Source: Lepeophtheirus salmonis (lineage: Eukaryota > Arthropoda > Copepoda > Siphonostomatoida > Caligidae). Taken from it: 64,000 bases of DNA. This document shows, in pieces, positions 45,640 to 57,604 of the stretch; positions within the stretch are counted from its first letter, which is position 1, and every line of letters starts with the position of its first letter. The position numbers were made by a program, and so were the translations under genes. The notes below the pieces were generated by a model that was not told the origin of the DNA, made no database searches, and saw only the letters and a list, made by a program, of their open reading frames with translations. The DNA is taken from contig NC_052135.2 in assembly GCF_016086655.4 (NCBI RefSeq), positions 12,614,363 through 12,678,362 of the forward strand, written 5' to 3'.

Positions 45640-46112
45640 TTTTGCTTTTTACTATATAATTTTTGCGTCATTCGGGCAAATTATGCAGCAGAGGAATTTT
45701 CTTTTTATTTATTTATTTTTTCATTTAATTTTATATACGAAATTCAGTCCAAAAATTAATTTTTCAATTTTTTTTTTCAAAAAAATTCATGTTTTTGTAA
45801 ACAGCTATGGATTTTTGATTTATTTTAAACTTAAATTTAGAAATTTTATTCCTAAAATTTAATATTTGAAAATGCTTTCCAAAAAATGAAATATTTTAAA
45901 TTGTTTTTCAAATAATTTAATATCAGAAATTGTTTTTCTAAAATATGTAATAAAGTAATTTTTTTCAAAAATTTAATTTTGAAATTTTTTTACAAAAATT
46001 TAATTTTATGTGAGGAGTTTAGAAACATTTGTGGATTTTTTACCAAATTAAAAATCCAAAAACCAAGCCTTCTCCCCTCCAAGGAAAAAATATATATAAA
46101 ACTGTGGACGAT
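45640..46112 (+). mobile_element. Family A copy, right end worn
   Basis: It begins with 'ttttgctttttactatataattttt', the usual family A left interior. AT-rich units (aacagctatggatttttgattt) follow, then 'aaccaagccttctcccctcc', an AT run and 'aactgtggacgatg'. The outer left terminus is missing. Confidence 0.7.
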
Positions 46113-46260
46113 GTGTTGAGATTCATCACGAAAATCCTAGAATGGTCTGAGATTGTTAATGATGTCACATTTTTTTTGAAAATTGTGAACATCAAAGCCA
46201 TATGAAGTTGTTCATAAACCATATTTGTACAATTTATGTATCAGGAAAAATTATAGAAGC
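46113..46260 (+). mobile_element. Family C internal fragment (C6)
   Basis: TGTTGAGATTCATCACGAAA opens like a C terminus. 'gaacatcaaagccatatgaagtt', 'ataaaccatatttgtacaa' and 'atgtatcagga' parallel C5 (28915-29000). It stops without a right terminus. Confidence 0.6.
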
Positions 46261-47650
46261 CCATAATATTTCGATATAGGCAAGAGTCGAGTCTGTTACA
46301 TGTAAATAGATTTATAGGTAGATATCAAATATTTTTGTTATTAAAGACAGCATTTAATGGATAACTTTCATCCTCTTGTAGTCCTTAGAAATATAATTCA
46401 TTTATCTGATGGCATTTCTGTTAGAGGTACAAAAATATCTAATTAATTCAAAAGGAACCTTCAGGTAAAATCAAAATAATTATTAACGAAATCCTATCAA
46501 CGTTAATATTTGTTCATCCAAGGAGCAAGCGTTGCATCTTTATGCCAGTAAAACTTAGGCAAGGTCTGGGATAAATTAACATATCGTAAGAACTTAATTA
46601 GGCATCTATAATGATTTTAAGGTGATAGTAGGTACACAGATCGTAAACAATTACTGTAACGAGCAAAAAAATAACAGAGATATCAAAGAAACAAATCAAG
46701 GACCCATTGTTATTTTGTAGAGAAAATAAATGACCAAAAAAAAAACAATAATAATTTTAAAAACATCTGCTTCTTTTTAAAATAAATAAATAATTGAAGA
46801 ATGATTTGACATAAAAGCAACAAATATATTTTTTAAGCACAACTATTTATCTATTGCATTTTTTATAAACCATCCCTTCAGTCACATTATATAAGTAGTA
46901 TTATATAACCAATGTAAAGAAGAATGGTCAAAACACTGGATTTTTTATTTTGCAAAATAATGATTTTCAATTCGTGATTCGTAAAAAGTGGTAGTTTATC
47001 ATCTGAGAACTATTTATGACGATTTTTTTTTGGACTAGAGATGTTAGTTACATTTATGTATATATTATTTACATTCAAATTCTTTAAGGAGAGTCCAAAT
47101 ATTTAGGTTTTTTTACGACTTCAAATACCTATGAATACATACTAAATATTGATTTTAACAAAAAATATATATATATGTAGTTATCTTATGAATACTTTAA
47201 GTGAAAACATTCAAAAGGAACTCATTAGTCAAGTAGGTAAGGTCTGATTGCTGATGAGATTCCCATTTTTACAAGACTACGTATATTTTGTAGAACATAT
47301 TTAATGATTTTGTAAAGTAAATAATATAGATATGATATTTCTATGCTGTAAATTATATTGTTATTAAAATGGGTGCCAATTCCTTTATTTTTATCATGCC
47401 TTAAATCACTCTTATAACATGGATTTATTCATCTGGTTTTTTATGTCTTTGATATGCTGGATTTAATAGATAGCTGAGGGGGTTCGTCTTATCAGTCATA
47501 TTTTATGGTGAAAAAGAGAAAAATGAGAAATCTGAGGAAGGGAATTCGTCATAGATGGAGATTGTTAAAGGGAGTTTACGAATAGGGTTACATAGATTTA
47601 AATAGTTAGCCCATTTTCAAATTCGAAAAAAAAAATAAATAGAGTTAACT
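46261..47650. other. Unassigned stretch
   Basis: No gene or bounded repeat recognised. A short (AT) tract lies near 47166-47180. Confidence 0.35.
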
Positions 47651-47756
47651 TCCATAGATTATATATATGTAGGTTTTTTAAAAATCCAAAAATCAAACTT
47701 TATTTTTAAAAAAATCGAAATATTAAATTTTTAATGATTACATATCGTATGTACAT

Positions 47757-47903
47757 GCTTTTAAAAATAAGTGATGTTGTAGCTGTCCAAAAACTACACA
47801 TCCATTGTAGTTACAAATAAATTCAAGTTTTTTGGGCGGCTCAAAGGGTGCCAATCCTCATTATTCAAAGTCAATTCCGGAGACATGTATATCTAGGATC
47901 TAA
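47757..47903 (+). repeat. Inverted repeat, left arm (~145 bp)
   Basis: This segment is nearly identical, in reverse complement, to 49872-50015; I see only two or three differences. It includes AAGTGATGTTGTAGCTGTCC, TTTTTTGGGCGGCTCAAAGG and GTCAATTCCGGAGACATGTA. It is preceded by a scrap of A-type sequence (47660-47740). No protein or RNA identity is apparent. Confidence 0.9.
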
Positions 47904-49436
47904 AACATACGTGAATGTAGGTATAACCTGGATAAGAATACAACTTCATATATATAGCTATTTATCTGATATTGCTGACCTTACCCAACTTGAGGTCATC
48001 ATCATCTTGTTGATTAATTTTGTATGGGATGTTCTTCTAATTTTATCTCTTTTTTATGATTAAGGACAAATTTTGAGCAGTGGTGAGTAATTTGATCATC
48101 AATAAAATATATTATTTATTGTGTCAAAGGTCACAACTGATCATGAATTACAATAAAAATATGTTTGTATATAGATTCTTTGAATCAATATTTATAATAA
48201 TAGGCCTCTATTTTTAAGAAGATATAAACTTTTCCTTCATCCATTATATAGGCCTCCAATATTTTCAAAATTTACATATAATTTGGGTAGTTGTATTTAT
48301 TTTCTGTAGTTTTATATATGACGGGTTTTACTGAGCGTACTTTCATTTTAAAAAATGTACTTAATTTATAATATAAAAAGAATTTCGAACCATGTACGTT
48401 TCAGTAGAAGAATTTTTTCGTCTAAAAAGAGGACATTCTTGTGAAATATCACCTATCTTTTTCAGTCGTCTCTGCATGCACCATTTTTCTTCAAATTAAG
48501 AAATCTTTTCATTTTCTTTGAGTAAATCTTTCGAACTGCCATGAAAAATGGAATAAGTTAGACAAATCCTTTGTCAAATAAGTATTTTCTTTATTTATTA
48601 AAAATGGTCGCTGACCATTGTTCTCACAATCTATGCTTCCAAAAACTTATTTAATTTTTTTTTTTAAACTTGTCATTTTAATATGTATAAAAATATAAAC
48701 ACTTGAGTTCAAATGAATTTTGCTATATAAACTTTTTATCCGTCAATCTATGTCGGAATTTGAATATGATTGACTCAAGCTCTGGTATAGGAAATACCCT
48801 GTTTTGAAAAGGGTGAAAAAATTATTTATTTCAGCTGTTTTCTTTTTTATATTCTCCATTAGAGATTTGATCTTTCTACATATAAACATATTGTGTTGTT
48901 CAAAACAGACATGTTGAATATTTGTTCGTATATATTTTAATAATGCAATGGTTCACAAAAAGAAATGAAAATTGACTAGTGTCTCCCATCCTCAGCTGTT
49001 GTTTGTGCATATTCCCCTCTCCACCATTTGATATAAGATAATTTTCAATCTTTTTAATCAATAAAGACCTCTTTTAGTTTTATTTTAAATAAATGTACAT
49101 ATTAACATACTCATGAATTCGCCTAATATTCCCTTCATAAGGGGTTTAAGAAGCACTGTATAACATCTGTAGAAATTAATTTAAAATTATTATTCTGTCC
49201 AATATATACACTATACAAAAAATGTCTAAAGGATTTTTTAGAAAGAATAATCCTAAAAAAGGGATGGAAAATGAGTCTAAGAGAAGGGTACTCAACTGTT
49301 AGACCTATAGGTATATCCTATTGGCCATTAAGTTACGAAACATTATTTTATATTTGTTATAGAAACTATCAAGTTGTCTCTGGCTAGCGGTGATGTAAAG
49401 TCTTACCTTTTTTTATTAATTATTTGACACGAAATA
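47904..49436. other. Unassigned spacer of the inverted repeat
   Basis: The ~2-kb spacer has no recognised gene. Its right end is a family A copy (49437-49853). Confidence 0.35.
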
Positions 49437-49853
49437 TGTTTTTTTTTTTGCAAATTAAATTTATTGGTTTTTAGAAAAAAAAAATTGAAATTTTTTTTCA
49501 GCTGTTCACTAAAATTTATTTCAAAAATCCATAACCATTACCAAAAAATTCAATTTTGGAAAAAATAAATTCAAACATCAATAGCTATTCTAAAAAAAAT
49601 TGAAAAATTCAAATTTTTTTACAAAAAATTGAATTTTTGAAGAAAAATATCAAAAATTAAATTTTTGTGGAAATTTTTTTAATATTTAATCTTAAATTTT
49701 TTGGAGGAAAATTTCAAAAATCTATAGTTATTTACAAAAAAATTAATTTTTTTGGAAAAAAACTTCAAATATTAAACTTTCTAGTAAAAAGAAACAGCTC
49801 CTTAATTTGAGAGGGCTACAGTCCCTCCAACCAACCCCCTGCAGACGCCTCTG
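49437..49853 (-). mobile_element. Family A copy beside the inverted repeat
   Basis: About six AT-rich units (ccataaccattaccaaaaaa, tcaatagctattctaaaaaa, tctatagttatttac) lead to 'gggctacagtccctccaaccaaccccctgcagacgcctctg'. The left terminus is not preserved. Confidence 0.75.
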
Positions 49854-49871
49854 TACATTCACTTACATATA

Positions 49872-50015
49872 AGATCTAAGATATACATGTCTCCGGAATT
49901 GACTTTGAATAATGAGGATTGACACCCTTTGAGCCGCCCAAAAAACTTGAATTTATTTGTAACTATAATGGATGTGTAGTTTTTGGACAGCTACAACATC
50001 ACTTATTTTTAAAGC
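49872..50015 (-). repeat. Inverted repeat, right arm (~145 bp)
   Basis: Reverse complement of 47757-47903 with very few changes, including the GC-richer word 'gagccgcccaaaaaac'. It starts about 18 bases after a family A right end. Confidence 0.9.
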
Positions 50016-50175
50016 TATGTAATCTTTTAAATCATCATTTAACGACGTTCTTCTAATGATGATACTCTACAAAAAAAATATATTAATGCTTATTATGACA
50101 CAAATTTAATCCACCTCTGCATCCTGGGACTGTTTTACATTTTACCTTGTTAGTCGTTTAATAACGTATTATAAC

Positions 50176-50960
50176 TAGTGATGGAACAATTAATCAGAAT
50201 CCAGAATCGGAGAATTGGACTGGCATCGTGAAAATAATGTTGAATTTGCGATTTTGACTTTTATTTTTTACTGGTATTTAATCATTTATTACTTTTCTAA
50301 TTTATACACCCTCCCATAGTAAAAAATAATGTTTATTTTTTACTAGAAAATTTAGAATTTGAAAATTAATTTCATTTTCTCTAAATAAATATGTATTTTT
50401 GAAATATTTTCCAAAAGTTTAATATCTCAATTTTTTTTTTCTAAAAATCTTGTATTAGAAATTTAATTTTTAAAATTGTTTACACAAAAAATTTTATTTT
50501 TTAAATAGCTGTTGATGGTTGATTTTTTTTCCCCAAAATATTAATTTTTTGAAAACAGCTGTACATATTTTTTAAATAATTTTTTTTTTTTTGTGAATAA
50601 CCATCAGTGTTAAGAATTTATTTACATAAAATTTAATTTTTTTGTAATAGTTGTGAATTTTTGAAAAAAAATTCAATATGAAATGGTATATTTGAAATGT
50701 TTTTTTTTCGAAAAAATCTAATATTGGAAATTGACTTTTTTTTTAATTTTTCCGAAAAATTTAAACTTTGGATTTTCTTTGAAATTTTTAAAACCTTATC
50801 CCTCCCAAAAAAAATTATATATATATATATATGTATATTTCCTTTCGACGTTCATGATAGCCAAATAATAAAGAATTGAAATTGGGATTTTTATTAGAAT
50901 TGCATTGGAATCGGCTTGGGTTTTTTTGTTGTTGTTGTTGTTTTTATCGTCACATCACTA
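50176..50960. mobile_element. Family B element (B6) containing an A element
   Basis: The left end TAGTGATGGAACAATTAATC and the right end 'atcgtcacatcacta' are B termini. Flanks ATTATAAC (50168-50175) and ATTATTAC (50961-50968) agree at seven of eight. Subterminal 'agaatccagaatcgg' and 'gaattgcattggaatcgg' fit the family. A (GTT) run lies at about 50927-50942. The enclosed A copy ends next to GATAGCCAAAT (50856-50866), the mutated junction word shared with B1, B2 and B4. Confidence 0.87.
50330..50855 (+). mobile_element. Family A copy nested in B6
   Basis: It opens with 'tttttactagaaaatttag', then eight or so AT-rich units (aaacagctgtacatatt, gtgaataaccatcagtg, taatagttgtgaatt). It closes with 'accttatccctcccaaaa', an (AT) run and a mutated terminus (cctttcgacgttcatg). 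Confidence 0.72.
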
Positions 50961-50968
50961 ATTATTAC

Positions 50969-51762
50969 TTAACTACCTAAGTAGATATGTGTTTTGTATC
51001 GTATGATCAAGAGAGGTTTAAATAGAAGTAAAATTGAATGCTGAATAGATTTTTTTATATGAAATATTGTTATGGGTATTGAGATACGTTCATATTGACT
51101 TTTGCAACAATGTAATATCGTTATTACCATAATAAATACAAATTCTCTTTATCTTTTTATCTATTTATTATTTTTGTTCAAGTAGTTGCTTTTTGCAAGA
51201 TAATAAATGGATATTCTAATGCAGAATTATGCAAATTAAAACTAAAAAGAAATAGTCACGAATAATCGATAAGCGTTTCTAGAGTTGTGTTCTGAATGAA
51301 AATTAATTATTATAATTAAGTTCACGCTAAATTCTTTTATTTATTCCTTAATTTCAATTTTATTTGACACATATTTATTATATCTTTTATCGCACAACCT
51401 TCCTTATAAAAAGAAAACGAAAAAAGACTGCCAAAAACAATTGGAAGAAGTTATTTAATTCTTCCCAAATTATGAAATTATTATAATCAGGATCATCCAC
51501 AGAAGGTAAGGTGGAGATGTTATAGCACCCCAAGTTTTCTGTGAATAATAATAAATTTTTCAATTTTATGCAATTGCAGCGTTTTACTATGATTTTTTTA
51601 CGTCACGAGGGTTATACAGTTGTATCTGAGTTCCAAATAGATAAGGGCTTCTTATGGAACTGAAAAAGGGATTTTAGGCACCAGATGGTGTAAATAAAAG
51701 AGTAGATTATGGATCAAGCTCCTCGACTAATCATGTCGGCCCCCTATAATATTTCTTCAGCC
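50969..51762. other. Unassigned stretch
   Basis: No gene or repeat boundary recognised. Confidence 0.35.
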
Positions 51763-51763
51763 A

Positions 51764-52211
51764 GGGTTTCCCAAACTTTAAATGGCCAAGGTCCCCCTAC
51801 GACCTACACTAATAAATTTTTAGCTGAGGCCCCCTGTATACGAAACATGGGAACTATTTATGTGTAGACTGAAAGCAATCTTCAATTCTCCCCCCCGTCC
51901 TAGACTCCCCTCACGGTCTCCTCTTTGAAAACATTTGTCTTAAGCAACCAACTTTAGTTTTCAATCCCTGCTGGAGCTTGAAGCACTAGGCACACTCCGT
52001 ATAAGGTAGCTGCGACCCTGTTTGAATCTAATATTATTTCCCGGGTCTGAATTTTCTAGTGACGCCACTTGTTTTAAGTGCCTGTTACCAAAATGCCCCT
52101 GTATAAAATAGAACTGAGACCGAAGACCAGAACTGAGACCGGAAACAAGACTGATAAAGTTGAACCTAGGCCGAAACCGAAACCATTGAAGTGAAAAAAC
52201 TGGGATCGATA
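51764..52211 (+). mobile_element. hAT-like terminus and family C scraps
   Basis: CAGGGTTTCCCAAACTTTAA at 51764, followed by 'ggtccccctacgacc', resembles a common hAT terminus, but no partner end is visible. From about 52110 the sequence (gaactgagaccgaagaccag, gagaccggaaac, ggccgaaaccgaaacc) resembles worn family C subterminal wording. Both are remnants. Confidence 0.45.
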
Positions 52212-53394
52212 GAACCACTGAACTTGAACCTGGCACATCCTTGGAAATAATATTTAATTGAATTTAATAGTTGTTGAATGTTTTTTTGTTTTTTTAGGTA
52301 ATAGATATTCATGAGAAATTGGGTACATTACAAATGAAATATCAAAGAAGAAGCTACAAAAATGTTGAGAAGATTTTTTTTTTTTTTGGAAGTGGCTAAA
52401 GCCATCTATTTATTATCACCAACATATACATATTTATATGTAATTTTAAATTTATTCCCGCATTGGATGTAACTTGCATAAAATATGTCGCCTTTGAAAG
52501 AAGGTTTTCATAAATTATGTATAACAAATGGATGGTCAAAGCAGTAACATACAATGTATGTGCACAAGTTGATAGGAGTTTGGGTCCACTCATGCATAAG
52601 TGCATAGGTTTTCTTTCATTATGATTATTTTCATTGTTTTTGCATATATGTAAAGCACTTATGTAGATCCCTAAAGGTATACCTTTATATGCATTGTAGG
52701 CATATAACTATGTACATTTTATAAGGGCAACGCCTCTAATCAATTAATTATGAGGCATCTGCGACAAAACAGAGCCATTCTTTATAAATAGATTCTCTAT
52801 TTTATATTTATTTTTAAAATCCTTTTACAAAATGCATATGAATAAATTGGCTCTAACTAATAGTTCAAACGAAGACAATTGCTTTCATCTCACATTAATA
52901 GAAGACCTACTCGATGTCTACACATTGCCTAGATACAATCAAACTATGTAACCAACCAATCTATCTACATGCACTTCATAAACGCATTACGCAATGTAAC
53001 TACCTAGAAAGACATAACCTAATTTAAGTAGTGTTGAATTCGAGTATTACTTAAGCTTTAAAAAAAACTTGACTGTATTAAAACCAACAATTTTTGAAAA
53101 TTACTCGACCCCAACTTCAATAAATATACCTTTTAATTCGACTTGATTTAAAATAAACCAAAGTGATTAGTTAAATTCATAGTATCGGTCAAAAGGACAG
53201 TAAGAAACTACAATTATTCCTTAATGTGTAATTAAGTCTCTAGATTACTCACCGTTTATAAGGAGCGAAAATCACTCAACAGATTACAAACATCTTATTT
53301 TTATTTGCTAGATGGGTTTTAAATTTAATCAATGTTACTTTTCAAAGACTTTTTCACAACAAAATTTCAAGATTTTTGCAAAAGTGACTTTATC
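52212..53394. other. Unassigned stretch
   Basis: No gene recognised. Open frames here are short and their composition is simply AT-driven. Confidence 0.35.
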
Positions 53395-53540
53395 AAAGTG
53401 TATCAATTCACTGAATACTCAAATTGTATATCATGGTCACAGAATGAAACGCCCTAATTTTGTTCAATTGAACATGCTTTTAGATTGTAGGAAGCAAGAC
53501 TACATACTTGCTTTCAGGCCAACTTTGCTTTATTGAGAAA
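53395..53540 (+). repeat. Repeat G, copy 2
   Basis: It parallels 30020-30200. The plus-strand frame across it (about 53312-53536) is open for 74 codons here, but the corresponding stretch in copy 1 is broken, and I do not recognise the translation. Confidence 0.5.
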
Positions 53541-54494
53541 AATCATGTATAAATGATCGAAAACGTGAATTCGGCCGAATTCGAATTATTTATTTGAATC
53601 TAACACTACTTTTAAGTATGATATTTACAAACATCTATATAAAGTTAATACGTAAACATTATGTAACACCATGCTTAGTATATTTGTAAATCATTACTAA
53701 TTAACAAAATACAAATTAACAATAAACAAATTATTCTCCTCAAATTCTCAAAAAATATTATTAATTTAATTGAATCCAACATTAAAATATTTGATTTATT
53801 AAAATGATTTTACGCAATGGAATTTCTTATAAAATTATTTTTGTTTATTTGTGACTTGATAATTAGAATTTTTTATTTAATGAAAGGTCCATAAAAATCT
53901 CTACAATCTTTAAAAAATTACTTGAAAGTTAACGAGACTAAACTACTTTTATTTTTATATATAAACATTATGTCAATGTTAAATTAATGTTTTGAGTAGT
54001 ATTTCATTATCGCAACAGGTTATGATGGAGTTTTTCATTTATGTACGTCCATACCTTGGTATTTATTTTTCTTATGAAAAGTAAATAGAAGTAAAATTCA
54101 GGTTTGTTAATATACTATTTGCGTGTGCATTCAAAAATGTAAGTATACATTTTTGAATGATTGCGTAATTTGGTTATTTTATACATTAATAATAATATAT
54201 TACACTAAAATATAGGCTTTTTTTTTATTAAATAACATTCTGGTTCATTCCTATTCCATAGCCAAAAAATAAATAATACAATATATTTTTGAAAAATTAA
54301 AGTTTTTTATAGGCAATTTGGATGATAATAAATGATAACAATAAATCCACAAAAATAAAAAAAAATAAAAAAGAGATCATTTGCCAAATGTCCGTTGAGC
54401 AAATATTATTAGGTAGGGCTTCAGAGTTCATTCTTCTATGCATACAATAACTAATAAAAACGTGAATAAGAAATTGTTATTATTTATGTATTGT
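53541..54494. other. Unassigned stretch
   Basis: Very AT-rich, with no recognised feature. Confidence 0.35.
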
Positions 54495-54527
54495 ACAAGT
54501 TACAATTTTGTTCAAGTTGTAACTTGT
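54495..54527. repeat. Palindrome with ACAAGTTACAA arms
   Basis: ACAAGTTACAA (54495-54505) is inverted exactly at 54517-54527. A third ACAAGTTACA follows at about 54541. The same words form another palindrome at 55319-55351. Confidence 0.8.
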
Positions 54528-54689
54528 ATGAGCTAATTTTACAAGTTACAATCAAAAAACGAGATGAATATGATTTGCAATTATTAATAAAAAAGTAAAA
54601 AATTACTCTAACGATATATTCATAATCACAGAAATATTTAATTAGTGCATTTTTCCCATAACAAATATTACCAAAGGTGGGGGCACGAG

Positions 54690-54745
54690 ACTTGTAACTC
54701 CCTTTAATAGCAGAATCAACGACTCGAGATTTGACTCGGACTCGA
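54690..54745 (-). mobile_element. Family D scrap
   Basis: 'gacttgtaactcc', 'caacgactcgagatttgactcggactcgaaag' repeats the 'gactcggactcg' wording of the element at 33655-34174. No ends are visible. Confidence 0.4.
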
Positions 54746-55318
54746 AAGTCATTTCCATTTTTCACTGGATATAAAGTACCCTTGATTTGGACTTATGAGT
54801 AATTACTTAACATGACAGACATGGCCGATTTTTATTCCAAGGTAAGGAAGGGTATCAAATATTTGATAATTTTAAGATAATGATTTTGTTTTTTAAAATA
54901 ATTGCAAATTTTACAAATAATTACTAAAAAAACAACTTTTGTGAAATTTTTTTGAGTTAATTTGTTTTGTAAAACACATAATTTCACGGAATAACCTTTT
55001 TTTTTAAAGGGGGAAACAAATTCACAAAAAAAAAGAAAAAAAAATCAGAATTGTAGCACCAATAACTCAATAATTGACAAATTGAAAAACAAGTTTTTAG
55101 TCTAGGGGTCCTCAACTCCTTCTCCTCTTTTCCCCGACCTCTTAAAATTACAAAGGTATTCTGTGGCACACTATATGGTGAGTTCAAATGTGAACAGTTT
55201 CATTAGTCATAAATACTTAATAATCAAGGAATTTTAATGGATCAAAATGAAATGATATGGCCCATTAATTAAAATGATCAATTTTGTAATAAAATAAGAT
55301 GTTATGAGACGTAGAAAG

Positions 55319-55351
55319 TGTAACTTGTACAATCTACTTATACAAGTTACA
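55319..55351. repeat. Palindrome with TGTAACTTGTA arms
   Basis: TGTAACTTGTA (55319-55329) is inverted exactly at 55341-55351. It is the mirror layout of the palindrome at 54495. 'aaacttgtacac' follows at about 55367. Confidence 0.8.
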
Positions 55352-55796
55352 ATATGAACAAAATCAAACTTGTACACAATTATATATATAACGTGCATTA
55401 ACATAAACACAACCTTGAACAAAAATTAAGAAATTGATGCTCAAGAATTTTAACTATAGTTTAAAAACTTTATTTGATTTAAAATACTTAAATGTACTCC
55501 AACCTCCAAATGTAACCTCTCAACAACCCTATTAGTACAGCACAATTAGATCTTCACCCTATAAGGAATAAGGGATAAACCCTAATACCTATACCAGACA
55601 ATAAACCAATTCAGGAAATACCTCAAGGACTGAATGTTATGTGTATGGGAATAAAGGTTCCAAATGAATAAAGCATGTAATTATTGACCTTTTCAAATAA
55701 AAATTGTCAATTAATCTTTTATTTTTTTATCGTGACGAACAATTTTGTAGCACCTTCAAAACGTTAATAAGAATCATTCATATGGCCGTTGGAACT
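55352..55796. other. Unassigned stretch
   Basis: Nothing recognised. Confidence 0.35.
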
Positions 55797-56345
55797 CCCC
55801 CCCCCCCAAATGAAAGAATTTTTGCTTTTTACTATAAAATGTCTTCGTCATTTGAGTAAATTATGGAACAAAGCAAAAAATTTAATATTTGATTTTTTTT
55901 TCAAAAAAAAAATAGATATTTTTTGTGAATAGCTATGGATTTTTTTTAAATTCCAAAATGTTCAATATTTGAAATTGAATATTTCAATTTTTTTCCTCAA
56001 AAAGTTAAGATATTGTAAATAACTGCGATTTTGTGGTTTTTTCCCGAAATATGTAATACTTACAATTTAATTTTTAATAAGAAAATAAATTTTCTAAAAG
56101 TAGATATGGATTTTATAAATTTTTTTCTCATAAAATCTACTGTTTGAAGTCAATTTTTTCAAAAAATATAATATTTGAAATTTAAAAAAAAACGTAATGT
56201 TTAAAGTTTCATTTCTAAATTTTTTTTTCAAAAAAAACAAATATTATTTATTATTTTTAATTCAAAAAGATTAAAAAACCAAGCCCCCCCCCCTCCCCAA
56301 AAAAAAAAAAATATATATATGTATATAATCCTACGTACGCCTCTG
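55797..56345 (+). mobile_element. Family A element, left end worn
   Basis: A C run and 'gaaagaatttttgctttttactataaaatg' open it. About eight AT-rich units follow (agctatggattttttt, aactgcgattttgtgg, agatatggattttata), then 'aaaaccaagcccccccccctcccc', an (AT) run and CCTACGTACGCCTCTG. Confidence 0.75.
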
Positions 56346-57355
56346 ATAAATCACACTCAATTTTGAGAAAAATCTTTCCAGCTTATTTTTGTGACGTCAG
56401 CCCAGATAAATAGATCATATTTATCAATAAAAATAGTGTTTCTCGCTTATTGACCTACTTAAAAAAGAAATAGAGTAAATGCCTTAGTTCTAAGTATTTT
56501 GCAACCAAATTCACCTCTTAGACGTATGTTCTGACGTCAAAAAGCAATTAATTTTACATTCATTTGTTATACGCGAACATTTTGACATGTTTTGCATTCG
56601 TCATTCTATCTGATATCCACAAGAGCAAGAATGGAAAACATTTGACGTATAATGTTAACGTGTTTTTCATAGAGGCATTGCATTTCCATTTTACAAATTA
56701 ATTAAATGTAAACAACAAAACTTTTTTATTTAAAAAAAAGGCAGGTAATTAAGAAGTATGCACCGGTTTAAAAAAACAAATAATATATAGTTTTTAAACT
56801 CTTTGAGCATTAATTACACAGGGGAACACTCATTTTGTACAAATGAATGAAGAAACCCAAATGAATCTAAGTTTTTCTTTTAGTCATCTGTATTTTGAAA
56901 GTAGGATTAATAAAACTTATGCAAAACTGTTTTTTATTAATTCAGTATCTTGTTCTGAACTCGATATATTTCCATTTTTAGGGTGAAAAATGATAAGATA
57001 GACAGTCTTCTTTAGACACTTATAACTTATTCATAATAAATTGTTTTATGCAGGTATACATAGAAGTCAACATCCTTATATTAATTTCTATAACTATTTT
57101 TAATCTTCATCTCAAGTATGTAAATGCAATAGCACGCATAATATGAGAAATATTCATTTTACATAATCATAATTTAAGTTTCTTATTCTTACTAAACGAA
57201 AAGAAAATGTTCCTTAATGATCCAGAATTGAGAATAGTTTAAAATATGGGCATGTATATAATTTTATGTTCTATTAGACCCCAAAGTGGGTGCTGCAGTA
57301 AATGCTATACTAGCATACCCCTGACTCTATCGGGGGCCTCCAAATAATACATTTT
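56346..57355. other. Unassigned stretch with two TGACGTCA sites
   Basis: No gene recognised. TGACGTCA occurs at 56392-56399 and 56532-56539, outside any family I defined. Confidence 0.4.
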
Positions 57356-57604
57356 ATGACATTGTTTGCCTTATTTTTGAGAGTACAAAGGACTTGTCAA
57401 GAAAGACTGCACATTGTAAATGAGATTTGGAGACAATATAGAACGAAACAGATTTGGGATATCAGTGAAAAGGAGTACCCAATGGCTTCAAATAGTGCTA
57501 TTGTAATGGGTGCAATTAAGGACTTTGAAACAAGAGCTTTGTGCCTGGCTTCTCATCAATCTCTCCCAGACTATTGGCTGCGTGTGTTGCATGTCTTCTC
57601 TTGA
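57356..57604 (+). CDS. Unrecognised open frame, 82 codons
   Basis: Composition here is less AT-biased than the surroundings. The frame gives a polar protein (for example NEIWRQYRTKQIWDIS and FETRALCLASHQSLPDYWLR) with no signal peptide or membrane segment. One minus-strand frame is also largely open, so strand is uncertain. I recognise no family. It may be an exon, a fragment of a transposon gene, or chance. No splice sites stand out. Confidence 0.15.
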   Translation: MTLFALFLRVQRTCQERLHIVNEIWRQYRTKQIWDISEKEYPMASNSAIVMGAIKDFETRALCLASHQSLPDYWLRVLHVFS

